Shown here: piece after piece, positions 1 through 7,884 of the stretch
Position numbering within the stretch: position 1 is the first letter of the stretch
Layout of the letters: each line of letters starts with the position of its first letter
Assembly (NCBI GenBank): GCA_020851035.1
Contig: JADZDM010000027.1
Location: 1-59,951 of the forward strand
Direction of reading: 5' to 3'
Length of the DNA: 59,951 nucleotides
Source: Gemmatimonadaceae bacterium
GTDB taxonomy: Bacteria > Gemmatimonadota > Gemmatimonadetes > Gemmatimonadales > Gemmatimonadaceae
Program-made: the position numbers and the translations under genes
Notes under the pieces: model-generated
The model's database searches: none
The model's input: the letters and a program-made list of their open reading frames with translations, nothing else
Told to the model about the DNA's origin: nothing

Positions 1-28
1 CCCGGCCGCCTCATGTGTCACCGCCGAC

Positions 29-1024
29 TCAACCCGCAGCCGGTGCGACCGGCGCACCGCGCCGGCGCAGCACCCGCCAGCCGCGACGCACCGCCAGCAG
101 CACGCCCCCCGCCAGCAGCAGCAGCGGCGCGGCGTACACCACCGCCCAGATCACGCCGTCCACCAGCACGTGTCCCGTCGCCAGCAGCGCGCGCATGGCC
201 TCGCGCAGCACACCCTTCGGCTGCCAGCCGCCGTCGGCCACCGGCACCGCCCCCACGTCGGGCCGGATCTCGAGTGCGATGGTGGACATCGCCGCGAGCT
301 GCGTGATCGACTGCAGCTCCGCTGTCCGCTGCTCGATCTCACCACGGATGCGCGACAGTTCCTGGTGCACCTCGAGCACGTCGGCCGCGCGCTTCGCGTT
401 CAGGCGCACGGTCGTCAGCAGCGCACGCAGCTCGGCCTCGGTGGCACGCAGGTTCGTGAGCTGCGCGCCGAGGTCCACGGCCTGACGCGTCACGTCCTCG
501 CCACTCATCGATTCGTCATCCACGCGCACGGCCAGCCCGCGCAGGCGCCCCAGCGTGGCATCGAGGACATCGGACGGCACGCGCAGGGTCAGGCTCGCGC
601 GGTCCGCCTCACCATCGCGCCAGAGCCTGGCATCACCCACGAAACCCTTCACCCCGCCGGTCATCGCCGTGACCTCCTGCACCGCGCGGCGCACGTCGGC
701 CACCTGCATGGACAGGCGCGCCGTGCGCACGATCATGCGGGCCGGCTCGGCGACGCCGGTGACGGCGGTCGCCGCGCCACCGGCGGCCACGGTCGCGACC
801 AGCTTCGCGCGGGACAGCGGCGCCGGCATCGTGGCCTCGGCGGAGACCGCGGCGTCCCCCGCCATCGCCGGGGCCTCCGGCGCCGGCGCCACGGCCGGCA
901 CTGCGCCGTCGGCGACCGCCCCGTCCTGCCGGTCCGCGGCGCCCCGGCTGCAGGCGGCCAGTCCTGCCACCAGCCACAGCACCCTGCCCGACCTGCTCCG
1001 GCTCGACATCGTCCAGCGTGACAT
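29..1024 (-). CDS. DUF4349 domain lipoprotein
   Basis: The protein has 331 residues. A hydrophobic N-terminus ends in a lipobox-like LAAC (Cys25), so it is probably a lipoprotein. An Ala/Pro-rich linker follows, then the DUF4349 core (about residues 95-285), in which two beta-rich parts flank a heptad-rich helix (about 195-240) likely to form a coiled coil. A transmembrane helix (about 290-312) and a basic tail end the protein. This order is typical of DUF4349 proteins, whose function is unknown. The ATG at 1024 was chosen because it places the signal sequence at the N-terminus; the frame stays open further upstream without recognisable protein. It is divergent from the sigma-factor operon. 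Confidence 0.85.
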   Translation of the reverse strand: MSRWTMSSRSRSGRVLWLVAGLAACSRGAADRQDGAVADGAVPAVAPAPEAPAMAGDAAVSAEATMPAPLSRAKLVATVAAGGAATAVTGVAEPARMIVRTARLSMQVADVRRAVQEVTAMTGGVKGFVGDARLWRDGEADRASLTLRVPSDVLDATLGRLRGLAVRVDDESMSGEDVTRQAVDLGAQLTNLRATEAELRALLTTVRLNAKRAADVLEVHQELSRIRGEIEQRTAELQSITQLAAMSTIALEIRPDVGAVPVADGGWQPKGVLREAMRALLATGHVLVDGVIWAVVYAAPLLLLAGGVLLAVRRGWRVLRRRGAPVAPAAG

Positions 1025-1258
1025 GCTGCCTCCCGTGGGTGACCTGCCGGTGCCCCCCGGACGGGGGTCGCGCACCGCATCGGCCGGGAGATGCCCCACC
1101 CGCGCCCGCATGCACAGCCCGGGCATCCCGCCCGGATTCGCGAGCGCCAGTGGACGCCAACGCTCCAGCCGGCGACCGTGTATGCACCCACAGGGACGGC
1201 TGCGGCACCCGTCCCCTCCCTTCTCGATCGCGCCGCGTGGCGCTCCTTCAGTGGCTTC

Positions 1259-1852
1259 ATGACCTGGGCTGGAGTCGGCGCCGGTCCCCCCGTCGAAGGC
1301 GATGACGAGCCTCGGCTGGTGGAGCAGGTGCAGCAGGGCGACACCGAGGCGTACGGCCTGCTCGTGCGGCGGCACCTGCCGCGCGGGCTCCGCATCGCCT
1401 GGCGCGTGCTGCGGCATCACGAGGATGCCGAGGATGCGGTGCAGGAGGCGTTCCTGCGGGCGCTGGAGCGGATCGACCAGTGTGAGCGGGGACGGCAGTT
1501 CGGGCCATGGTTCTTCCGCATCGTCGCGACCACCGCCATCAACCGGCAGCGGTCGGCAAAGCGGCGCGAGACCGACGAACTGTCGGAAACGGAGCAGGGT
1601 GACAGCGTGACGCCGTCGGACTTCGCGACGGCCAGCGTGCTGCAGGACGAGGTGGCGGCCGCACTGGCGACCCTCCCTCCCACGCAGCGGCAGTTGATCG
1701 AGCTCGTGACGTACGAGGAGTTCACGCCAACGGAGGCCGCAGCGATGCTCGGCATCCCGGCAGGCACGGCACGATGGCATCTGCACGAGGCACGGAAGGC
1801 GCTGCGAACGCAGCTGCAGTCGTGGCTCGGCGACGGTGGAGACGAGGAATGA
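1259..1852 (+). CDS. ECF-type RNA polymerase sigma factor
   Basis: A 197-residue protein with the two conserved sigma-70 regions of ECF factors. Region 2 (about residues 20-95) contains DAEDAVQEAFLRALE and the WFFRI segment. Region 4 (about 135-190) contains LPPTQRQLIELV and a helix-turn-helix around TEAAAMLGIPAGTARWHL. It would direct RNA polymerase to a small regulon, probably envelope-related. The ATG at 1259 is preferred because region 2 starts shortly after; an in-frame start at 1091 would add an unstructured Pro/Arg-rich leader. Its TGA overlaps the ATG of the next gene (ATGA), so the two are translationally coupled. Confidence 0.9.
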   Translation: MTWAGVGAGPPVEGDDEPRLVEQVQQGDTEAYGLLVRRHLPRGLRIAWRVLRHHEDAEDAVQEAFLRALERIDQCERGRQFGPWFFRIVATTAINRQRSAKRRETDELSETEQGDSVTPSDFATASVLQDEVAAALATLPPTQRQLIELVTYEEFTPTEAAAMLGIPAGTARWHLHEARKALRTQLQSWLGDGGDEE

Positions 1853-2280
1853 CGGACGACCCGAACGTGCCCCGCAACGAACGCTTCCAGGACGTGCCCG
1901 ACGCGGCGCTCGACGCGCTGCTCCGGCGCCACGACCCGGCGGCACGGCTGGTGCCGCCAGCTGGCCTCGATGCGCGCATCCTGGACGGCGCCGCCTTCGC
2001 GCTGGCCGGCCGGCGGCGTGCCGCGCGCACCTCCATGGCCGACACACTCGCCGCCTGGGTGCGCGTGGCGCTGCCGATGGCGGCTGCCGCGGCGATTTTC
2101 GCTGCCACCTTCATCCCGCGCATGGAAGCGACCGTCACCGGCACCATCGCCGATGCCGAGCTCCGTGACAGCGACCCGGCCGCGCTGCTCAGCGCGCTCG
2201 AATCCGACGGCAGCAGCGGGCTGGCGAACCACCTGATCGCGAGCGACGCTCTGCCCGCCGCCGAGCCGGGGGCACAGTGA
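1849..2280 (+). CDS. single-pass membrane protein, candidate anti-sigma factor
   Basis: A 143-residue protein with a charged cytoplasmic N-terminal half, one transmembrane helix (about residues 67-87) and a short outer tail. No zinc-finger HxxxCxxC motif is visible, so it is not a classical ZAS anti-sigma factor. The assignment rests on position: its start overlaps the ECF sigma stop by four bases, and its own stop overlaps the GTG of the Spy-like gene. The sigma, membrane protein and Spy-like order resembles envelope-stress modules. The role is inferred. Confidence 0.65.
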   Translation: MTDDPNVPRNERFQDVPDAALDALLRRHDPAARLVPPAGLDARILDGAAFALAGRRRAARTSMADTLAAWVRVALPMAAAAAIFAATFIPRMEATVTGTIADAELRDSDPAALLSALESDGSSGLANHLIASDALPAAEPGAQ

Positions 2281-2777
2281 CCACGCCGCGCTCGACGCTG
2301 ATGGCCGTGCTCACGGTGGTGGCGGTGCTCTGCGTGGGGATCGTGGCCGGCATCGGCCTCGATCGCTCGCTGCTGCACCGGCGTGCCGACGTGCGTGGGA
2401 GCGGCGGTGGTGGTGGTGGTGGTGGGCGCCGCGGCGGCGGCGGCCCGTTCGGCATCATGGATGCCCCGCCGGATACGGCCAGCCGCAACCGCATGCGTGC
2501 GCGCATCGTGCGGCGCATCGCCGACGACCTCACGCTCACGCCGGCCCAGGTGAAGTCGGTGGACTCGATCTTCGTGGTCCGTGAGCGGCAGCTGGACACG
2601 CTGCGCGCACGGGTCGGTCCACAGCTCGACTCGCTGCGCGACCAGATGCGCGCCTCGATCGATTCCGTGCTGACGCCGGCGCAGCGCGAGAAGTTCGCGA
2701 CGTCACGGCAGCGGATGGAGCAGCGCCGTCGCGGCGGTGGCGACGAGCCGTCGCGCGAGGATGGCGGCGGGCGCTGA
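2277..2777 (+). CDS. Spy/CpxP-like periplasmic protein with Gly-rich linker
   Basis: A 166-residue protein starting with a GTG inside a GTGA overlap. It has one N-terminal membrane helix or signal anchor (about residues 8-28), a Gly/Arg-rich linker (about 42-57), and a helical domain with two LTPAQ-type motifs (LTLTPAQVKSVDSIF and LTPAQREKF). These LTxxQ motifs are the signature of Spy/CpxP/ZraP periplasmic chaperones and sensors. Being third in a sigma-factor operon fits a stress-responsive periplasmic protein or the sensor arm of the anti-sigma system. The poly-Gly linker is unusual for the family. Confidence 0.7.
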   Translation: MTTPRSTLMAVLTVVAVLCVGIVAGIGLDRSLLHRRADVRGSGGGGGGGGRRGGGGPFGIMDAPPDTASRNRMRARIVRRIADDLTLTPAQVKSVDSIFVVRERQLDTLRARVGPQLDSLRDQMRASIDSVLTPAQREKFATSRQRMEQRRRGGGDEPSREDGGGR

Positions 2778-2814
2778 CGGGAGCGCGCGCGTGGTGCCGT
2801 GACGGGGCGGGTGG

Positions 2815-2980
2815 CTAGTGGCGTGTAGTCGAAGTTCGGATAGCACAAAGCCGGATGGGGTGCCTGGTTGGCCAGGCGAACACCGCAGCAATACCGGCGG
2901 TATTGCGAGGATTTTCAACGCCGCCAGCCGGGATGCCCCGACCGGCGACTGCGTCCGGAACTTCGACTACACGCCACTAG
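2815..2980. repeat. MITE-like palindromic element with 23-bp perfect terminal inverted repeats
   Basis: Positions 2815-2837 are the exact reverse complement of 2958-2980; both ends are CTAG. The homology continues inward with mismatches (2850s against 2920s-2940s), and a 9-bp hairpin (GCAATACCG/CGGTATTGC) sits near the centre. No protein is encoded. It lies between the convergent Spy-like and prephenate dehydratase genes. CTAG may be a target duplication or part of the terminus; the sequence cannot tell. It is probably a non-autonomous mobile repeat. Confidence 0.8.
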
Positions 2981-3546
2981 GCGCCGCCGCCCGCCTCGAT
3001 GCGCACGAAGCGGGTCCAGTTGTCGGGCACGTCCTGGATGCCGTCGACGAGGATCTCGAGGCCGTAGCGTGCCGCGGCGGCGTGGCTCGCGACCGCGGCG
3101 ATGCTGGGGTCACCCGACTCGCGCACCATGCGCGCCGCGCCCGCGGTGTCGAAGAACTCCTCCACGCGCACACCGAGCGTGTCGAGGTACTTGCGGCACT
3201 GCAGGATCGCGATCGGGTGCGTGGTGATCAGGCGCAGCTGGTCGAGCGACGAACCCGGCACGCTCATCAGCGCATGCACGATCGGCACCTCGGTGGAGCC
3301 GCCGATGGTCAGGCCATCGCTGAAGTCGTCGAGGGCGTCCAGCGCCGGCGTGATCGGACCGGCGACGAGGTTCTCGACCGGGATCACCGCCCCGTCGGCG
3401 GCCCCGGAGCGCACCGCCGCGAGGGTGTCGCTGAAGGTGTGGCAGGGCACGGCGATGGTGTCATCGCCCCAGAATGCACGGATGGCGTCCTCGCTGAAGG
3501 CGCCGGGTGCTCCCTGGAAGGCGATGCGGGGGCGTGCGATAGTCAT
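2977..3546 (-). CDS. pheA: prephenate dehydratase catalytic domain, ACT domain absent
   Basis: A 189-residue protein matching the catalytic part of prephenate dehydratase (prephenate to phenylpyruvate, phenylalanine synthesis). It starts with RIAFQGAPGAFSE, has an IPVEN segment in the middle, and ends with the active-site TRF motif (residues 178-180). Family members usually run about 270-290 residues, with a C-terminal ACT domain that binds phenylalanine; here translation ends about ten residues after TRF. The TAG stop lies inside the terminal CTAG of the palindromic element at 2815-2980. The ATG overlaps the stop of the upstream small ORF (ATGA). Either the element truncated the gene or this is a naturally short, feedback-insensitive form. 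Confidence 0.85.
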   Translation of the reverse strand: MTIARPRIAFQGAPGAFSEDAIRAFWGDDTIAVPCHTFSDTLAAVRSGAADGAVIPVENLVAGPITPALDALDDFSDGLTIGGSTEVPIVHALMSVPGSSLDQLRLITTHPIAILQCRKYLDTLGVRVEEFFDTAGAARMVRESGDPSIAAVASHAAAARYGLEILVDGIQDVPDNWTRFVRIEAGGGA

Positions 3547-3896
3547 TTCACGAATCTACGCCGCGCCGGCGCGTGCGCATCAGGCGTCTGCGTAGCCGGC
3601 GCGTGCGCATCGGGTGTGCGCGTCCCGGGCGCGTGCCCCGGCCGGCGGCGGCGGGGCTGGCGGACACGAGGTGCCCCCGGCAAGCCGTCGCTCACCGGGG
3701 GCTGAACGTGCTTCAGGGCCCACCCGCCCGTCCACACGAATCTCGTGGTCGCTGTCGGCCGTTGCCGGCCTTCTTTCCTGCGTCGTTCACTCGTTGCCGG
3801 GTGGGGCGCTGAGTGCTCTTGCGGGTCGCGCACAGCGATCTCATCCATAAGACGCGCCACCTTTCCGGGCGTCACAACATCGGGCTGCGGGGTCAT
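3543..3896 (-). CDS. small basic protein of unknown function, coupled to pheA
   Basis: A 117-residue frame. Support is translational: a perfect AGGAGG six bases before the ATG (the CCTCCT at 3903-3908), and a stop overlapping the pheA ATG as ATGA. Composition is basic and low complexity after residue 30, with an imperfect TPDAHAPA repeat near the C-terminus. No domain is recognised. Part of its message (about 3670-3700) can fold into a C5G2/C2G5 stem. It could be a genuine small protein, or a leader ORF whose translation sets pheA expression. Confidence 0.5.
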   Translation of the reverse strand: MTPQPDVVTPGKVARLMDEIAVRDPQEHSAPHPATSERRRKEGRQRPTATTRFVWTGGWALKHVQPPVSDGLPGAPRVRQPRRRRPGHAPGTRTPDAHAPATQTPDAHAPARRRFVK

Positions 3897-3902
3897 TTCC
3901 TG

Positions 3903-3908
3903 CCTCCT
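3903..3908 (-). promoter_or_regulatory. perfect Shine-Dalgarno AGGAGG for the pheA-upstream ORF
   Basis: The minus strand reads AGGAGG followed by six bases and then ATG (3896-3894). It is the main evidence that the small ORF is translated; many other genes here show only weak ribosome-binding sites. Confidence 0.7.
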
Positions 3909-4101
3909 GCTACCCCGGACACCGGTCAGGCTTCCATGCCGGCGAGCCCTGCGGTGTCCCCTGCCCGGCGCCATGCGGCACGCCTGTGGGCAGGTCACGG
4001 CTGTTGACGCCCATGGCGGTGATTGGCAACGCCGGCACCCGCTACGTTGTGGGTTCCGCGCGCTGATGGCGCGACACACGCGACTGCCTGCACGTCGATC
4101 C

Positions 4102-4431
4102 ATGAGCGAAAACACGCAGCACCGGATGGGTGGTCTCCTGCTGGTGGTCCTCAGCCTGGCGGTGGCCTGGTGGGGCATCTGGCAGCCGTACCAGGCGGCA
4201 CTCGCGCACCAGCCTGACGTGCGCTTTCACCTGAAGGTCTTCGTGCTGGTGCCGGCCGCGTTCGCGTTCGGCCTGTTCTTCATCCTGTTCGGCAACACCA
4301 TGCCGTACCGCAACACCGCGAAAGGCACGTTCACCATCGCGGGGTGGGTGCTGATGCTGGTGGTGACGGCGGTGGCCTTCGGCACCTACTCGTGGCTGAA
4401 GGCGCAATTCGCGGGGCTGGGGTATCGGTGA
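4102..4431 (+). CDS. small three-helix membrane protein
   Basis: A 109-residue protein with three predicted transmembrane helices (about residues 10-30, 42-66 and 78-100) joined by short loops. It matches no family I can name. The ATG at 4102 is chosen because the first helix follows almost at once; an in-frame ATG at 4066 would add 12 residues. The gene stands alone: the small ORF leading into pheA diverges from it and the amidohydrolase converges on it 17 bp downstream. Confidence 0.7.
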   Translation: MSENTQHRMGGLLLVVLSLAVAWWGIWQPYQAALAHQPDVRFHLKVFVLVPAAFAFGLFFILFGNTMPYRNTAKGTFTIAGWVLMLVVTAVAFGTYSWLKAQFAGLGYR

Positions 4432-4448
4432 GCTGACGTGCTGCGACG

Positions 4449-5699
4449 TCACGGCGCCGACAGTCGCTCCCCACCGATCCACACCGAGTGCTGCCGCCGG
4501 AGGTTCGAAATCCGCTCCAGCGGTGATGCGTCCAGTACCAGCAGGTCCGCCCACTTGCCCGGCTCCAGCGTGCCGACCTCGCGATCCACGCCCATGCAGC
4601 GCGCCGCCACCGACGTGGCCGACTGCAGCGCGGCGGCGGGCGTCATGCCGGCGTCCACCATCATCTCCAGCTCCATCAGCTCGAAGTAGCCCTGAAACCG
4701 GCCCAGCGGCCCGGTGTCGGTGCCCATCGCGATCGGCACGCCGGCGCGATGCACCGCGAGCAGGTTCCGCATCGCCACCGGCAACTGGGCCTTGTAGCGC
4801 TGCGCACTCGCGCTGGTGCGGGTGGCCTCCTGCCGCGCCGGCTGCAGCACGGTGGCCATCCAGTCGCGGTTCGCGTGGGCCAGGAAGAGCGAATCACTGA
4901 AGAATGCCGGCGTCGACTCGTACACGAAGGTGGACACCTCGCGCATCAGCGTCGGCGTGTAGCACACCTTCGCTGCCACCAGCGCGCTCACGAAGGCGCT
5001 GTCCACCGGCAGGTCGCGCACACTGTGGGCGATGTAGTCGGCGCCGGCCGCGAGCAGCAACTTCGCGTCGTCCAGGTAGTAGAGGTGCACCGCCACCCGC
5101 AGTCCGCGCGCATGGGCCGCCTCGATCACCGCGCGATAGACCTCGGGCGCCATCTTGCGCGCGGTGCCGAGGTTGTCGTCCACGCGGATCTTGACGATGT
5201 CCACGCCACGCGCCGCCACGTCGGCCACCTGGGCGCGCGCCTCATCGGGCGAGGTGGCGGTGAGCACCGGGCCGGAGAGGAAGACACGCGCATGGGCGGG
5301 TGCTTCCTTCGCCTGGCTCCGGCGCGCGGCGAAGACGTCCGCCGGTTCATCACCGAGCGAGAAGACGGTGGTGACACCGTAGGCGGCGTAGGTGGCCAGG
5401 TCACGCACGCTGCCGGCGTGCCCGTGGCCGTTGACGAGGCCCGGCATCACGAACTTCCCCGTGAGTGCGATGCGCTCCGCGCCGGCGGGGATGCGGACGC
5501 GCGCGGCGGGGCCGGCGGCGACGATCCGGCCGGCGCGGACGAGTATCGTGGCGTTGGCGACGGGGGCGCGGCCGGTGCCGTCGAGGAGGGTGACGCCGGT
5601 GAAGGCCTTCGGCGAGGATGACGGCTGCGCCGGGAGCGGCACGCCCGCGCCCGTCAGGGCGGCAAGGGCAAGAACGAGGAGGTGCTGGCGGAGGCGCAT
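4449..5699 (-). CDS. secreted amidohydrolase family protein
   Basis: A 416-residue protein with a signal peptide (cleavage near residue 24). It has the amidohydrolase fold: an N-terminal beta-sandwich strand set, PGLVNGHGH giving the HxH metal pair, DIVKIRVDD with the bridging Lys position, His residues in VAVHLYY and IAHSVRD, and a catalytic Asp in MGTDTG. The C-terminus closes with the imidazolonepropionase-like GTLEPGKWADLLVLD segment. Such exported enzymes hydrolyse cyclic amides or prolyl dipeptides in the periplasm; the substrate is unknown. Confidence 0.85.
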   Translation of the reverse strand: MRLRQHLLVLALAALTGAGVPLPAQPSSSPKAFTGVTLLDGTGRAPVANATILVRAGRIVAAGPAARVRIPAGAERIALTGKFVMPGLVNGHGHAGSVRDLATYAAYGVTTVFSLGDEPADVFAARRSQAKEAPAHARVFLSGPVLTATSPDEARAQVADVAARGVDIVKIRVDDNLGTARKMAPEVYRAVIEAAHARGLRVAVHLYYLDDAKLLLAAGADYIAHSVRDLPVDSAFVSALVAAKVCYTPTLMREVSTFVYESTPAFFSDSLFLAHANRDWMATVLQPARQEATRTSASAQRYKAQLPVAMRNLLAVHRAGVPIAMGTDTGPLGRFQGYFELMELEMMVDAGMTPAAALQSATSVAARCMGVDREVGTLEPGKWADLLVLDASPLERISNLRRQHSVWIGGERLSAP

Positions 5700-5789
5700 G
5701 GCACCAATCTGTGCGAGGGCGCCGTGCCAGACGACTGTCAGTCTCGCGCCCGTGCGACTGCAGCTCCAGGCGGCGTGGACTGTCGGCGG

Positions 5790-6398
5790 CTACCGGGTCG
5801 CGCGAGCGTGGAGTGGAAGGCGGAAGGCGAGTGCCGGCACTGCGTTCCGCGATCGCAGGTGCAGTCCGACGTCACCGCGGGCAACCACCCAGCGCGGTGT
5901 GCGGTGCGCAAGACCGATGAACCCACCGATGCCGGCGCCCAGGATCGCCATCGTATTCCGTCCATCGCGCGTGCTGAACAGGCGCCACTCGCCGCTCTCG
6001 GTGCGCCCGAGGATGAAGGCCACGGCCAGGCCGATCCCGGCACCGATGGCCGCGCCCTTCCGGCCGTGGAACTCGGTGCCATCCGCATAGGCAAGGCGCG
6101 CGATGTGGGTGAGGGGGACGGCGCTTTCCGTCCGCTCGAGGGTGGTGGAGAGGTACACCGTATCCCCGCTGATCGCCGCGAGCGGTGCCACGATGCGCGT
6201 GCCGGTTCGGTCCGTGAACTGGAGCAGGGTCCCGGGCCTGATGATCGGGAGCCGCTGCGCGCCGGCTGCCGGTGACAGACAGGGGAGTGCGAGCAGGCAG
6301 GCCAGGCGCACGAGGTCAGATGCGCGGGTCGCCCGCCGGCGGCAGGCGGCCGCGGACCTCACTGGCGTGGTGGCGGTGACAGGGCGCGTGACAGGCAT
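5790..6398 (-). CDS. exported protein with Gly-zipper segments, unknown function
   Basis: A 202-residue protein. After a long basic N-terminus comes a signal sequence ending near AAGAQ. The body starts with a beta-rich part (about residues 50-110: GTLLQFTDRTGTRIVAPLA, GDTVYLS) resembling small SH3-like barrels. Two Gly-rich hydrophobic stretches follow (GAAIGAGIGLAVAFILG and AILGAGIGGFIGLA), like glycine-zipper segments of envelope proteins. The start is uncertain because an internal start would shorten the n-region. It is transcribed towards the amidohydrolase, 90 bp away. Confidence 0.6.
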   Translation of the reverse strand: MPVTRPVTATTPVRSAAACRRRATRASDLVRLACLLALPCLSPAAGAQRLPIIRPGTLLQFTDRTGTRIVAPLAAISGDTVYLSTTLERTESAVPLTHIARLAYADGTEFHGRKGAAIGAGIGLAVAFILGRTESGEWRLFSTRDGRNTMAILGAGIGGFIGLAHRTPRWVVARGDVGLHLRSRNAVPALAFRLPLHARATR

Positions 6399-6624
6399 GG
6401 GCGCGGGGTTCCTCTACTTCGGGCGGGACACGAGGGTGGTGCTGGCAGTCGTGGCAGTGCGGTTCCACCAGAGCCAGTCTCGCCCACGCCGCCGCAGCGG
6501 GGCATACGTCAAGTGACGTAGTCGCGCGAACGCGGCGGCGCCGGTGTTGCGGGTGCCGATCCGCGTGCTGCGGCCGTGACCGGCGCAGTGGATGCCGGCG
6601 ACGGCATGCATGGACGATCGAACG

Positions 6625-6656
6625 GCAAAGGCCCCGCCATCCGGCGGGGCCTTTGC
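6625..6656. terminator. 14-bp hairpin downstream of pilC
   Basis: Positions 6625-6638 pair perfectly with 6643-6656 around an ATCC loop. It lies 24 bp beyond the pilC stop. There is only a TTT at the stem base and no real U tract, so intrinsic termination is plausible but not certain. Confidence 0.65.
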
Positions 6657-6679
6657 GTGCACAGCAGAGCGGGCCCGCC

Positions 6680-7870
6680 CTACTGCACCGTGTTCATCAT
6701 GTCGAAGATCGGCAGGTACATCGCCACCACCATGCCACCGACCACCACACCCAGGAACACGATCATCAACGGCTCGAGCAGCGACAACAACCCGCCCACC
6801 GCCGTGTCCACCTCTTCATCGTAGAAGTCCGCGATCTTCGACAACATCTCGTCCAGGCCACCGGTCTGCTCACCGACCGAGATCATCGAGATCACCATCG
6901 GCGGAAACACCCCCGACTTCTGCAGCGGACCCGCGATCGTCTCACCGCCGGCAATCGACGCCCGGCTCGCCATGATCGCGTTCTGGATGACACGATTTCC
7001 CGACGTCCGCGCCGTGATCTCGAGGCCATCGAGGATCGACACACCCGAACTGATCAGCGTGCCCAGCGTCCGCGTGAACCGGCTCACCGCACTCTTCCGC
7101 AGCACGTCACCCAGCACCGGCACCTTCAGCAGGAAGCCGTCGATCCGCAGCCGGCCAGCATCGGTCGCGTAGTACCGGTTCCCCAGCACGAACGCCCCGA
7201 ACCCGCCGCCGATGAGCGCCCACCAGTACCCCTGCAGGAACTTCGAGCACGCGATCACGATGCGCGTCGGCAGCGGCAGCGCCAGGCCCACCCCCGCGAA
7301 CATCTTCTCGAACGTCGGGATCACGAAGATCAGCAGGATCGCGATCGCCGCCGCCGCCACCGTCATGATGGTCACCGGGTAGATCATCGCGCTCTTCACC
7401 TTCCGCACCAGCGCATCGGTCTTCTCGATGAACGTCGCCAGGCGCATCAGGATCGTGTCCAGGATACCGCCGGCCTCACCGGCCGCCACCATGTTCACGT
7501 ACAGCTCGTTGAACGCCTTCGGCCGCTTCCGCAGCGCGTCGGCCACCGTCTGGCCGCTCTCGACGTCGAACACGACCTCCTTCGTCACCGCCTGCAGCGC
7601 CTTGTTCTCACTCTGCTTCGACAGGATGTCCAGCGCCTGCACCAGCGGCAGGCCGGCGTTGATCATCGTCGAGAACTGCCGCGTGAACACCACGATGTCG
7701 CGCATCCCGATGCTGCCGAGCCGCTTGGCCGGCTTCTCGGCATCCACCTTGACCACCGTCAGACGCTGCTTGCGCAGCATCTGGATGACCTCGTCGCGGT
7801 TGTTCGCCTCCACCGACGCGGTCTTGAGTTCGCCACCCGCGGACCGGGCCGTGTACGTGAACGTTGCCAT
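6680..7870 (-). CDS. pilC: type IV pilus inner-membrane platform protein PilC (GspF family)
   Basis: A 396-residue protein, normal length for PilC/GspF. It starts with the short PilC beta segment (FTYTARSAGGELKTASVEA) and contains two repeats of the T2SSF domain (about residues 65-190 and 270-390), each starting with a TRQFSTMINAGLPLVQALDI or TRTLGTLISSGVSILDGLEI-like helix. Transmembrane helices lie near 165-190, 215-235 and 370-390. It forms the platform on which the PilB and PilT ATPases act. It is the last gene of the pilB-pilT-pilC run. Confidence 0.95.
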   Translation of the reverse strand: MATFTYTARSAGGELKTASVEANNRDEVIQMLRKQRLTVVKVDAEKPAKRLGSIGMRDIVVFTRQFSTMINAGLPLVQALDILSKQSENKALQAVTKEVVFDVESGQTVADALRKRPKAFNELYVNMVAAGEAGGILDTILMRLATFIEKTDALVRKVKSAMIYPVTIMTVAAAAIAILLIFVIPTFEKMFAGVGLALPLPTRIVIACSKFLQGYWWALIGGGFGAFVLGNRYYATDAGRLRIDGFLLKVPVLGDVLRKSAVSRFTRTLGTLISSGVSILDGLEITARTSGNRVIQNAIMASRASIAGGETIAGPLQKSGVFPPMVISMISVGEQTGGLDEMLSKIADFYDEEVDTAVGGLLSLLEPLMIVFLGVVVGGMVVAMYLPIFDMMNTVQ

Positions 7871-7884
7871 GCTTCAGCTCTCCA

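Noticed and set aside
2851-2960. A transposase fragment inside the palindromic element at 2815-2980.
   Set aside because: The frames inside are short and carry no DDE or other transposase motif; the length suits a non-autonomous repeat only.
6414-6662. Possible small minus-strand gene in the gap upstream of the envelope-protein gene.
   Set aside because: It runs through the pilC hairpin, has no clear ribosome-binding site and shows no protein-like composition.
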